From the NCBI GenBank assembly GCA_029213195.1, contig JARGNI010000008.1:27425-91424 (forward strand): a stretch of 64,000 nucleotides of DNA, in the 5' to 3' direction. Under the pieces are notes generated by a model. That model did no database searches, was not told the origin of the DNA, and was given only the letters and a program-made list of their open reading frames with translations. This DNA is from Verrucomicrobiales bacterium (GTDB lineage: Bacteria > Verrucomicrobiota > Verrucomicrobiia > Verrucomicrobiales > DEV007). Each line of letters opens with the position of its first letter. Position 1 is the first letter of the stretch. Of the stretch, positions 8,716 to 17,129 are shown piece after piece. A program made the translations under genes and the position numbers.

Positions 8716-11700
8716 CTACTTTCTCGCTTTGGCCGTCTTCTTCTTGGGCTTTTCGTCCTCGGGTGAGACGTGGCCGGCGTTGAAGAGGAACTTGAGATCG
8801 TCCATCTCGAGATTGCGGGTGAACCCTTCCTCTCCGAGGACGCTGGTCATCATCGCGCTCTTCTGTTGCTGGAGAACCCGGATCTTTTCTTCGACACTTT
8901 CGCGGACGAGGAGACGGTAGGCGTTGACCTTGCTCTCCTGCCCGATTCGGTGGCATCGGTCGATAGCCTGATTCTCAACCGCCGGGTTCCACCAGGGATC
9001 GTAAAGAACGACATAGCTCGCCGAGGTCAGGTTGAGACCGCTACCCCCGGCCTTGAGTGAGAGAAGGAAGGTCTTCGGATCCGGGCTTTCCTGGAAGTCA
9101 CTGATGACTTCATGACGGTTCTTTGTCTGACCCGTGAGGTAGCTGATGGGGCGATCTCGCTCTTCGAGCTGTTCCTTGATGATATCCAGCATCGAGACGA
9201 ACTGGCTGAAAACGAGCACTTTGTGGCCTTCTTCGTGCAGCTGGTCGAGCAGGTAGAAGAGAGCGTTGAGCTTGGAACTCGGCTCGTGGAGATACTTGGG
9301 ATCGAGAAGACCGGGGTGACAGCAGATCTGACGGAGGCGCATCAGCCCCTGAAGAATGACAAAGCTGTTCTTCCGCAGGCTGTCGTCGTTCTCGATGCCG
9401 AGAAGCACTTTCTGGATGCGTTCCAGCTCTTCCTGGTAGAGTTGCTTCTGGACGTCTTCCATTTCGCTGAAGACGTCTTCCTCGATCTTGGGAGGAAGGT
9501 CGAGCGCCACTTCTCCCTTGGTTCGGCGAAGGAGAAACGGGCGCAGCCGCGCCGTGAGTCGAGTCTGCGACTGGCCGTCCTTGCGCCGATCGAAGTGTTC
9601 CCGGAAATACTTCCGGTCTCCGAGAATCCCGGGCATGGCAAATCCCATGAGACTCCAGACATCGAGAAGACGGTTCTCGATCGGTGTTCCGGTCAGGACC
9701 AATCGGTTCTTGGCCTTGAGGCTGCGAGCGGATTTCGCGGCCTTGGAATCCGGATTCTTGATTTGCTGGCCCTCATCGAGAATGATGCCGAGCCACTCGA
9801 TGCCGGTCAGCTCTTCGGCGCAAGTGCGAAGCTGGCTGTAGTTGATGACGAGGAGGTCGACATCCTTGCCGAGGCGTTCGACGTCGAGTTCGGTCTTGTT
9901 TCGAAGCACCTGCACGCGGATCGCAGGAGCTGCCTTGATCACCTCGTCTCCCCAGACATCCAGGACGGACTTCGGACAGACGACCAGGCTGGGGGGAGGA
10001 TTCTCCGACCATTGGTCTCGCATCCAGAGCAGCCAGGTGAGTGACTGAATCGTTTTTCCGAGACCCATGTCGTCGGCGAGAATTCCCCCAAATTGGTTCG
10101 TCGCGAGGTAGGCGAGGAAGTGAAAACCTTCGACCTGGTAAGGCCGGAGATTGACGTTGAGTCCTGGAGGAACATCGGGGCGCACCTGCAGCTTCAGGTT
10201 GTTGGCGCGATCGGAGATCTTCTTCCATGCCGCAGCGTCGAAGACTTCCTTGGCGAGTGGTTCGGCCAATTGCAGGGCGTGCATGCGATGGACCTCGCCC
10301 GTGAGGTCGAAAGGATCGAGACCGATGCGGGAAACAGCTTCCTGCTGCTCCTCGCTGAGATTCATCTTGAGTCGGAGCCATCCGCCCCGTTCCATGCGGA
10401 CAAACTCGCCGCGAGCCTGGACCAGTGCTCGGATTTCGTCCTGGGAAAGGTCCATGCCTTCCACTTTCACGACGACCTTGAGATCGAACCAGTCGATATC
10501 CTCATCGACGACCTCGAAAGAGACTTGGGCTTCGACGGGATCCGCCTCGAGAGTGGCCAGGTCCTTGTCGGCTTCGATCTGGATTGCCTCAGGGAGCGAG
10601 TCCAACCATTCGGCGTATTTCTCGGGGAAGTTCTTCGTCACTCGGGCGCGATAACATCCCAGGTTGCCGTCGTAGGTGGGCTGCATGGGAGCAATCAGGG
10701 CTCCGACCTTTCGCTGCAGCGTTCGGTCGTAGCGATAGAGGATTTCTCCTCCGGCCTCCGGCTTGTTCGTGACGTCCCATCCTTCGCGTCCCAGGATTTC
10801 TTCGCGTGAGCCATCACTGCTCCTCGCGATGATCTTCATCAGCATGTGCTCGCTGCTGGCGCCGGTTGCGCTGGAGGAAATACTGAGATCGAAAACAACG
10901 GAGAGATCTTCGCCCTGGATTCGTTTTTCGAGAGGTGCGGGAATATCGGCACCGAGACGATACAAAAAGGCAACCCCTGCTTCGCTCTCGACGACGGACG
11001 TCGGGATGACGACCCTCGGATCGATGAGCGTTTCGTTTTTGACCCAATGATCGGGACCTGGGAAAACCCACTCGTCGCTGAGATAGAGCGATTCGTCTCC
11101 GGGGAGCAAGCGAACGGTGTGGGAGACGTCGCGGTCATCACCCGTCACCAGTTGCAGCTCGTAGTCGTCCGTGCCCATGGTGTCGGTGCGACAGACCCAG
11201 CGGAGAGGGAGCTGGCTCAGCTGGAAGGGGTGCTCGTCGAGATTGACGATGCGACCTTCGAGCTCGGGTTGATGAAAGAGGCGGTTGAGAAACCGGCAGT
11301 TGTCGATGCGATCGAGGCTGAGCCCGCCTTCGGTGCTCTCTTCGTGATGGGCCGCATAGAGAAATTTGCTCCAGAGAATTTCGGAGGCGGCATCCATGCG
11401 GAGCCCTCCGTTGGAATAGCGTTCCTGGAGATTTTCGAAATCGTCTTCTTCCGTGACTCGTTCGAAGGCCTGGTTGTCTCCGCGACGCACCATGAGACGT
11501 GCCTCACGCGTGCTGATACGCAGGCGAAACTCAACTGCTTCCACGCCTTCATCGGAGGGGCGCTTTTCGAAGACTTCGACCTGGTAGCGCCACTCGCTTT
11601 CCTCGCGACGGCGTTCCCATTCGGCAATGCGCTGGTGAGTCCACTCGCGGTCGGTGACGACTTCGAGAAACTCGGGGTAGTCGTAGTTCCCTTTCTCGAA

Positions 11701-12240
11701 GGCGTGGGCGATATAGTTCCAGAACTCGAGAATATTGTTCGGAGGGGTCGGCCAGAGGATGAGTGGATCGAAGGTTTCGACGGGCCAGCGAGGATTGAGA
11801 CGAACCAGGTCGGAGTCGAAGATCTCCCGTTCCAGTTCGAAACGGCGGAAACGCCGCTCGAGTTTTCCGAGAAATTCATCCTCTTCCCCGGTGAGCGCTC
11901 GTCCCAGTTTTTCCTCGATCACTTCGGTGAGGGACTGCTCGCCGACTTCGTTGGGTGCTTCGGGGAGTTCTCCTTTTCGCGCGATCTTCTCCAGCATGGT
12001 CGCGTAGAGCGCCGCCTTGCCGGATTCACTTTTTTCGTCTGCCTCGCCGGTCCACTCGTTTCCCTGGAGCTGCAACTTGGTGCGGCAGGACCAGTCTCCG
12101 TCCTCGATTTTTCCCTGGATGAGAAGGTGATTTCCGAAAATCTGGGTAACAGCACCTTCGTCGTGGAGGCGCTGTCCCTCATTTTTCTGATCGTCGGAGA
12201 AGGAGTTGAGGAAGTCGAGCGTCGCGCGATCAACATTCAT
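8716..12240 (-). CDS. SNF2-family DEAD-like helicase (HepA/Rad54 type)
   Basis: A 1174-aa protein. The ATG at 12240 (MNVDRATLD) is preferred to an upstream frame extension. The C-terminal half is a complete SNF2 ATPase: motif I LADDMGLGKTIQSL near residue 720, motif II as DEGQ (commonly DEAQ) near 820, LTGTPIENRLLDVWS, then the second RecA domain with VFSQF near 1008 and NQAIDRCHRIGQ near 1098. The first 600 residues are a charged bacterial-SNF2 N-terminal region; the SWIM zinc cysteines found there in some relatives are not apparent. It is an ATP-driven DNA translocase, probably acting on protein-DNA complexes. The C-terminus is a lysine-rich tail. Confidence 0.92.
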   Translation of the reverse strand: MNVDRATLDFLNSFSDDQKNEGQRLHDEGAVTQIFGNHLLIQGKIEDGDWSCRTKLQLQGNEWTGEADEKSESGKAALYATMLEKIARKGELPEAPNEVGEQSLTEVIEEKLGRALTGEEDEFLGKLERRFRRFELEREIFDSDLVRLNPRWPVETFDPLILWPTPPNNILEFWNYIAHAFEKGNYDYPEFLEVVTDREWTHQRIAEWERRREESEWRYQVEVFEKRPSDEGVEAVEFRLRISTREARLMVRRGDNQAFERVTEEDDFENLQERYSNGGLRMDAASEILWSKFLYAAHHEESTEGGLSLDRIDNCRFLNRLFHQPELEGRIVNLDEHPFQLSQLPLRWVCRTDTMGTDDYELQLVTGDDRDVSHTVRLLPGDESLYLSDEWVFPGPDHWVKNETLIDPRVVIPTSVVESEAGVAFLYRLGADIPAPLEKRIQGEDLSVVFDLSISSSATGASSEHMLMKIIARSSDGSREEILGREGWDVTNKPEAGGEILYRYDRTLQRKVGALIAPMQPTYDGNLGCYRARVTKNFPEKYAEWLDSLPEAIQIEADKDLATLEADPVEAQVSFEVVDEDIDWFDLKVVVKVEGMDLSQDEIRALVQARGEFVRMERGGWLRLKMNLSEEQQEAVSRIGLDPFDLTGEVHRMHALQLAEPLAKEVFDAAAWKKISDRANNLKLQVRPDVPPGLNVNLRPYQVEGFHFLAYLATNQFGGILADDMGLGKTIQSLTWLLWMRDQWSENPPPSLVVCPKSVLDVWGDEVIKAAPAIRVQVLRNKTELDVERLGKDVDLLVINYSQLRTCAEELTGIEWLGIILDEGQQIKNPDSKAAKSARSLKAKNRLVLTGTPIENRLLDVWSLMGFAMPGILGDRKYFREHFDRRKDGQSQTRLTARLRPFLLRRTKGEVALDLPPKIEEDVFSEMEDVQKQLYQEELERIQKVLLGIENDDSLRKNSFVILQGLMRLRQICCHPGLLDPKYLHEPSSKLNALFYLLDQLHEEGHKVLVFSQFVSMLDIIKEQLEERDRPISYLTGQTKNRHEVISDFQESPDPKTFLLSLKAGGSGLNLTSASYVVLYDPWWNPAVENQAIDRCHRIGQESKVNAYRLLVRESVEEKIRVLQQQKSAMMTSVLGEEGFTRNLEMDDLKFLFNAGHVSPEDEKPKKKTAKARK

Positions 12241-12547
12241 AAATAGCAGAGAAAATCGGGGAAGGGGATGATGGAAGCTGTGAGAAACAGCGAGGGGATG
12301 AGAACGGAAGCGTTCTACGAACGGATCCCCCGGCACAGGGCAGGGGGTCGGAAGTGTACGGCCTTGAAGGTCTCAAGGCAAACCCCTTTCGCAAGAGGTC
12401 GTGTCGAGGGGAGATCCGGGTCTCCTTGCAGAGAAACGATGCTCAAGAATCACCGGTGAGGAGCGGCGACAAAGTGCATCCCCGGCGAGATCGCCCGATC
12501 AGGAAAAGAGCGGCCTTTCGCGGAGGGATGCAATTTCCCGTCGAGCC
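12241..12547. other. Intergenic region without a recognised gene
   Basis: These 307 bases lie between two minus-strand genes (rpsF upstream, SNF2 downstream). Short frames here show no protein-like composition. One 7-bp hairpin, GCCTTGA-AGGTC-TCAAGGC (12361-12379), lacks a T tract. No promoter of convincing quality was identified. Confidence 0.5.
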
Positions 12548-12835
12548 CTAGCGGCGACGGTAATGCTGAAGCATCACCTGGTCGCTGAGCTTGAGGTGCG
12601 TCTCGACCGTGTCGACGACGGCAGGTTCGGCTTCGAACTGAAACTGGACGTAGTAGCCGTGCTTCTGCTTGGCGAAATTGGTGTGGGCAAACTCCTTGCG
12701 ACCGATCCGGTCGATCTGCTCGAGAGTGGCTCCGCTGGATTCCAGCTCTTTCGTGATGTTACCCACCATTTCTTCGATGCCCTCTTCCTGACCCTGCATT
12801 TTGAGGACATAGACTCCTTCGTACTTCCGTTTCAT
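12548..12835 (-). CDS. rpsF: 30S ribosomal protein S6
   Basis: A 95-aa protein beginning MKRKYEGVYVLK and ending MLQHYRRR. It has the S6 pattern of alternating strands and helices, with the conserved GRKEFAHTNFAKQKHGYYVQFQF region (RxRxAYPI-like strand followed by a tyrosine-rich strand). The ATG at 12835 fits family length better than an upstream TTG. It binds S18 and 16S rRNA in the 30S platform. The usual partners ssb and rpsR do not follow it. Instead it follows pth by about 60 bp on the same strand and probably shares its transcript. Confidence 0.92.
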   Translation of the reverse strand: MKRKYEGVYVLKMQGQEEGIEEMVGNITKELESSGATLEQIDRIGRKEFAHTNFAKQKHGYYVQFQFEAEPAVVDTVETHLKLSDQVMLQHYRRR

Positions 12836-12898
12836 GAACTGTAGATTTTGTATCAATCAAAAGGGGAATCTTCCCCCATAAATGAAGAAATTCCAGGG

Positions 12899-13513
12899 TC
12901 AGTTGAACCGGTTCATTGCCGTATCGAGACCACTGGAAACCGCACAATTTACTCCATCCTCAGCAATCGCTAGAACTTTTTCCAATTCCTTCCACTCTTC
13001 TTCCTCAAATCGACCGAGTACGTGGTCGACCATTCCTGCGGTTTCGTTCGCGCTTCCGATGCCAATCTTGAGCCGGGGGAAGTCTTTGGTGCCGAGATAT
13101 TCGATGATGGATTTGATCCCGTTGTGCCCTCCTGCCGAGCCCGTGGCGCGAAATCGAATCTTTCCGATCGGGAGATCGACATCATCGTAGACGATCAGGA
13201 TTTGCTCGGGTTTCAGCTTGTGGAGACGGGCGATCCTCGAGACGGCGTTCCCGCTGAGATTCATGTAGGTGAGCGGTTTGGCGAGGATGGTGCGCGGGGA
13301 GTCCGAGGCGATCTTGGCGCGGAGCTTCCTTTCGCGACTCCACTTCCAGCCTTCCTTTTTCGCGATCTGGTCGACCAGGGCGAAACCGATATTGTGGCGG
13401 GTTCCTTCGTATTCCAGTCCGGGGTTTCCCAGGCCTACGATCAGACGAATCCCAGACGAGGGATCGTCCGGCGCAGGGGGATCAGAGGAGAAGATTCGAT
13501 TCAAAAGGCTCAC
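12899..13513 (-). CDS. pth: Peptidyl-tRNA hydrolase
   Basis: A 204-aa protein from the GTG at 13513. The frame stays open upstream to a TTG at 13609, but family members start close to the first strand RLIVGLGNPGLEYEGTRHNIGF, which contains the catalytic His and the substrate-binding Asn. Further hallmarks are LAKPLTYMNLSG, YDDVDLPIG with the catalytic Asp, and GSAGGHNGIKSI. It releases peptides from prematurely dropped peptidyl-tRNAs. It is followed by rpsF, a frequent pth neighbourhood (ribosomal or translation genes). The start codon is uncertain. Confidence 0.93.
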   Translation of the reverse strand: MSLLNRIFSSDPPAPDDPSSGIRLIVGLGNPGLEYEGTRHNIGFALVDQIAKKEGWKWSRERKLRAKIASDSPRTILAKPLTYMNLSGNAVSRIARLHKLKPEQILIVYDDVDLPIGKIRFRATGSAGGHNGIKSIIEYLGTKDFPRLKIGIGSANETAGMVDHVLGRFEEEEWKELEKVLAIAEDGVNCAVSSGLDTAMNRFN

Positions 13514-13679
13514 CTGGGAAGAATATCGTGACCTGTCGGAAATTCCTCTGAAATCCTCGTTTTGTTCGGGATCGCCTGGGTAGCCTTGGTCAATAAGCGA
13601 GTGAGTCAACAGGGTTCGATGAGAGACTCAACTCTGTCGGATTTTCGATAAGACCTGGGGATCGGCCCTTTTGTAAGAC

Positions 13680-13712
13680 ACGCAAAGCGGTAGCGCCGTC
13701 CAGATTTTGCGT
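13680..13712. repeat. Imperfect palindrome in the metX leader
   Basis: ACGCAAA (13680-13686) pairs with TTTGCGT (13706-13712), and inside it CGG pairs with CCG. This puts a hairpin 21 bp before the metX ATG. It has no T tract and does not match SAM-II or other methionine riboswitches known to me. It could be a leader hairpin, an operator or another REP-like element. Confidence 0.45.
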
Positions 13713-13733
13713 TTAGCCTGTGCGCCCTTTCTC

Positions 13734-14900
13734 ATGAGCGAAATAGGTCAGGTCGAAACTCAATTTCAAACTATCGCCACCCCCGAGGATCCGTTTCTCT
13801 TTCGGGATGGGGCGAAGCTCGATCATGTCGAGATCGCCTACGAGACCTACGGCACGCTCAACGAGGATGGTTCGAATGCGATCCTCCTCTTCCATGCCTT
13901 TTCCGGGAGTCAGCATGCCGCAGGGACCAACCCCGGGGTCGAGAAAACGGAGTTCTGGACTCCAGAATGCGAACCCGGATGGTGGGATCTTTTCATCGGC
14001 CCCGGCAAAGCGCTGGATACGGATCGCTATTTCATCATCTGTGCCAACTACCTGGGGGGATGCTACGGCACGACGGGTCCTGCCTCGATCGATCCGGCGA
14101 CCGGGAAGAGATATGGGTCGGCTTTTCCCAGTGTCACGGTGCAGGATGTGGTCAAGAGCCAGGCAAAATTGCTTGATGTGCTTGGTGTCGAGCAGCTGGT
14201 CGCGGTGATCGGCCCTTCGACGGGAGGGCTGAGTTGCGTGACGTTTGCGACCTTGTTCCCGGAGCGAGTTCGACTCGTCATTCCCATCGCGACGGGAGTG
14301 CGGACGACCGTCCTGAACCGGATCATTCTTCTCGAGCAGATCCTCGCGATCGAGAATGACCCGATGTTTCGGTCGGGAGAATACTACGAATCCGGTGCTC
14401 CCGAGACAGGATTGGGACTCGCCCGAATGATCAGTCACAAGACCTTTGTCCACCTCAACGCGATCGAGCGGCGGGCGAGCAAGGATGTGGTCCAGCCCGA
14501 GGACCGGTTTTCCTGGTACCGGGCGCACGACCATGTCGAGAGCTACATGCTCCACCAGGGAAAGAAGTTCACCGACCGATTCGATGCGAATACCTATCTC
14601 CGCATCTGCGAGATGTGGAGTCGCTATGATCCTGTGATCGAGGCGAATGCAAGAAACCCGCTCGATTTGTTCCAGCGTTCGCAGGAAGCGGGACACCAGT
14701 ATCTCGTTTTCAGTATCGACGAGGATTACTGCTTCTATCCCGAGGAGCAGGCGGCGTTGGTCGAGGCCTTGAAGGAGGCCGAGGTGTCGCATCTTTTCCT
14801 CACGGTGCATTCCGAGAAAGGACACGATTCCTTTCTCCTCGAACCCGACCTCTACACCCCGCATATCCAGGTGATGCTTCAGAATGCGACCCTGGATTGA
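13734..14900 (+). CDS. metX: Homoserine O-acetyltransferase (MetX family)
   Basis: A 388-aa alpha/beta-hydrolase-fold enzyme starting at ATG 13734 (MSEIGQVETQ). Family blocks are present: LLFHAFSGSQHAAG, ANYLGGCYGTTGP, and the nucleophile elbow IGPSTGG with Ser162. The late His lies in SEKGHDSFLLE (His364), and the acidic partner is probably in SIDEDYCFYPEE. The usual elbow is GPSMGG, so Thr for Met is unusual. It activates homoserine with acetyl-CoA for methionine synthesis. Some close relatives use other acyl donors or serine, so the substrate is not proved. No met gene lies alongside. Confidence 0.85.
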   Translation: MSEIGQVETQFQTIATPEDPFLFRDGAKLDHVEIAYETYGTLNEDGSNAILLFHAFSGSQHAAGTNPGVEKTEFWTPECEPGWWDLFIGPGKALDTDRYFIICANYLGGCYGTTGPASIDPATGKRYGSAFPSVTVQDVVKSQAKLLDVLGVEQLVAVIGPSTGGLSCVTFATLFPERVRLVIPIATGVRTTVLNRIILLEQILAIENDPMFRSGEYYESGAPETGLGLARMISHKTFVHLNAIERRASKDVVQPEDRFSWYRAHDHVESYMLHQGKKFTDRFDANTYLRICEMWSRYDPVIEANARNPLDLFQRSQEAGHQYLVFSIDEDYCFYPEEQAALVEALKEAEVSHLFLTVHSEKGHDSFLLEPDLYTPHIQVMLQNATLD

Positions 14901-14981
14901 TGTGGCGGTCCCCACGTGAAAAATTCTTCACGCCAAGAGAGACCGTTTGATTATTCGAAATCGCTCCGGTAATCTCGCCTC

Positions 14982-15284
14982 ATGGTGAGACACAATGTAT
15001 TTTTCTGGTTGGACGAGTCCCTGACCGATGAGCAGAAGCTCTCTTTCGAAGAAGGGCTCAAAGCGCTTTTCGAGATCGATGTCGTGGCGAACGGAAGCTT
15101 CGGAAAGCCTGCGGGGACTCCTGAACGCCCCGTGACCCAGAACACTTTCGACTACGCCCTCGTTCTCGAGTTCGACTCCGTGGAGCAGCACAACGCCTAC
15201 CAGGTTCACGACGAGCACACGGTTTTTGTGGATCAGTTCAGCCAGTGGTTCAAGCAAGTCCGAGTCTACGACACCCAGTTCTGA
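14982..15284 (+). CDS. Dabb (stress-responsive alpha/beta-barrel) domain protein
   Basis: A 100-aa single-domain protein. It opens MVRHNVFFWLDESLTDEQ and ends QVRVYDTQF. The N-terminal strand with H-x-V-x-F-x-L, the helix, the central strand FDYALVLEFDSVEQHNAYQVHDEH and the closing strand are the Dabb ferredoxin-like dimer fold. Such proteins are found in stress responses and in some small-molecule enzymes. Nothing here identifies a substrate. It is 81 bp downstream of metX on the same strand. Confidence 0.85.
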   Translation: MVRHNVFFWLDESLTDEQKLSFEEGLKALFEIDVVANGSFGKPAGTPERPVTQNTFDYALVLEFDSVEQHNAYQVHDEHTVFVDQFSQWFKQVRVYDTQF

Positions 15285-15378
15285 AATCGGCACCACTGCG
15301 GGCATCCGAGTGGAGAGCGAAAGATCGGTTATTTTGCCTTAGACATTTCGAAACACTCCCCCACATTACGACAACGCT

Positions 15379-16113
15379 ATGCACCTCGAAATTCTCAACT
15401 CTTCGAAAGAAGTCCTCGATTACGAATTCCACGGAGACCCTTCGGACACTTCCCTGCTGGTGATCATCGGTCACGGCGTTACGGGAAACAAGGCTCGTCC
15501 CTGGGCGGAAGGACTCGCGAAAGCGATTGAGGCGGCGGGGATCAACGCGCTGCGATTCTCTTTCGCAGGAAACGGCGATTCGGAAGGAAAGTTCGAAGAC
15601 TGCACGATCTCGAAAGAGGTCAAGGATCTCAAGTCTGTCGTGAATGCCGCCGAAGACGAGGGGTATCACCGGATCTGCTACATCGGTCATAGCATGGGGG
15701 CGGCCGTCGGAGTGCTTTCTGCCTCAAAGGACGAACGCATTGAACTGCTGGTCTCTCTCTCCGGAATGGTCTACACCAAGAAATTCTGTGAGACCGAGTT
15801 TGGCGATCAGAAGCCGGGCAAAGGCTGCATGTGGGAAGACGAGGAGTGCCCGCTCTCCCAGGCTTTTGTCGACGACATGAACAAGATCGATAACGTTCTC
15901 GCGAAGACGGAAAAGATCGAGGTTCCCTGGTTGATTGTCCACGGAGATGCCGACGACGTCGTTCCCGTCGAAGAAGGGCGTGAAATTTTTGCTGCTGCCT
16001 ACGAGCCGAAGGAGTTGGAAATCCTCGAGGGAGTGGATCATGTCTACAGCGGTGACGGGCTCGACAAGATGATCGATGTCGTGGTCTCGTGGCTGAAGAC
16101 GCATCACAATTGA
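15379..16113 (+). CDS. Alpha/beta hydrolase (serine aminopeptidase S33-like)
   Basis: A 244-aa cytoplasmic hydrolase. The fold markers are IIGHGVTGNK (oxyanion region), LRFSFAGNGDSEG, the nucleophile elbow IGHSMGAAVG, the acid strand WLIVHGDADDVVPVEEG and the catalytic His in EGVDHVYSG. It is similar to small dienelactone-hydrolase/S33 esterases that act on acyl or peptide substrates. The end overlaps the start region of the next gene, pointing to co-transcription with the PfkB kinase. Confidence 0.88.
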   Translation: MHLEILNSSKEVLDYEFHGDPSDTSLLVIIGHGVTGNKARPWAEGLAKAIEAAGINALRFSFAGNGDSEGKFEDCTISKEVKDLKSVVNAAEDEGYHRICYIGHSMGAAVGVLSASKDERIELLVSLSGMVYTKKFCETEFGDQKPGKGCMWEDEECPLSQAFVDDMNKIDNVLAKTEKIEVPWLIVHGDADDVVPVEEGREIFAAAYEPKELEILEGVDHVYSGDGLDKMIDVVVSWLKTHHN

Positions 16114-17042
16114 TCCCGGCCCCATCGGATCCGATCTGCGACATCCTCGGTCTCGGGATGTCGATGATGGACACGATCCAGCGGATCGAAGAATTCCCGG
16201 TGACCACCGGGGTGACCGAAGTTTCGGAATCTGCCTTGATGGGCGGAGGGCCGGTTCCTACGGCACTTTGCTCGGCGGCCAGACTTGGGGCCTCCGCGGC
16301 CATCCTCGATCGGGTGGGCGACGACTGGAGAGGCGAACTGATCCAGCGTGACTATGAGAAGTTCGGAGTCGATACCCGATTTCTCGAGTTGCAGGCCGGG
16401 AGAACGAGCAGCCTCGGGATTGTTCTCGTTCGTGAGCGGGACGGAGAGCGCCACATCGTCTTTCAGCGGGGGAATTTCGACGAGTTGGTTCCCGAAGAGC
16501 TTCCGATGGAGTTGCTGAAGCAATGTCGATTTCTCCATCTCAATGGTCGGCACTGGCCGGCAGCTCTGAAAGCCGCGGAACTCGTGAAAGAGGCAGGGGG
16601 CGTGACCTCCTTCGACGGAGGAGCCCATCGCTATGAGGAAAAGTTCGAGCCCCTGCTCGAAAAGATCGATCTGCTCATCGTGGCGAGGGAGTTTGCCTGT
16701 CGATTGGCAAAGAGCGAAGATCACGAGGAGCAACTGAAGCAGTTGCTCCGAAGAGGGGGCGAGATCGTGGGAATCACTGATGGCGTGAGAGGAAGCTGGT
16801 TTCAGACCCGCGAGGGAGAAGTCTTTCACCAGCCCGCCTTTTGCGTCCCCCATGTCGTCGACACCACGGGTTGCGGGGATGTCTTCCATGGCGCCTTCCT
16901 CTTTTCTCGGAGCCGAGGAGATTCCTGGTCTTCCTGTGCCAGGTTTGCGAGCGCAGCTGCCGCAATCAATGCGACCGGCCTGGGTGGCAGGGGGCATCTG
17001 GCGACCTGCGAGGAAGTCGAAGCCTTTCTCCGATCTGCCTGA
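16089..17042 (+). CDS. PfkB-family carbohydrate kinase
   Basis: A 317-aa ribokinase-fold protein. The N-terminal strand ILGLGMSMMDTI, the GGGPVPTALCSAARLG region and the C-terminal signature DTTGCGDVFHGAF (catalytic Asp and anion hole, with Cys where Ala is usual) define PfkB kinases of sugars or nucleosides. The GTG at 16089 overlaps the preceding gene by 25 bp. A TTG at 16110 that overlaps its stop as TTGA is an equally reasonable start, and the first motif begins well after both. The phosphate acceptor cannot be named. Confidence 0.87.
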   Translation: MAEDASQLIPAPSDPICDILGLGMSMMDTIQRIEEFPVTTGVTEVSESALMGGGPVPTALCSAARLGASAAILDRVGDDWRGELIQRDYEKFGVDTRFLELQAGRTSSLGIVLVRERDGERHIVFQRGNFDELVPEELPMELLKQCRFLHLNGRHWPAALKAAELVKEAGGVTSFDGGAHRYEEKFEPLLEKIDLLIVAREFACRLAKSEDHEEQLKQLLRRGGEIVGITDGVRGSWFQTREGEVFHQPAFCVPHVVDTTGCGDVFHGAFLFSRSRGDSWSSCARFASAAAAINATGLGGRGHLATCEEVEAFLRSA

Positions 17043-17129
17043 GGAGAGGGAAGTATTTCGACAGATGGGCAAGATTATCAATTATTCTTTATTTATTGTA
17101 ATTTTCATAATATTGAGTAATTTTAGGGC

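Noticed and set aside
10846..12246. Long plus-strand open frame opposite the SNF2 gene
   Set aside because: Antisense shadow of a GC-rich gene; the SNF2 motifs on the other strand are unambiguous and the shadow has no family-like pattern.
13616..13733. SAM-II or other methionine riboswitch before metX
   Set aside because: The expected conserved core and pseudoknot elements are not recognisable; only a simple hairpin is present.
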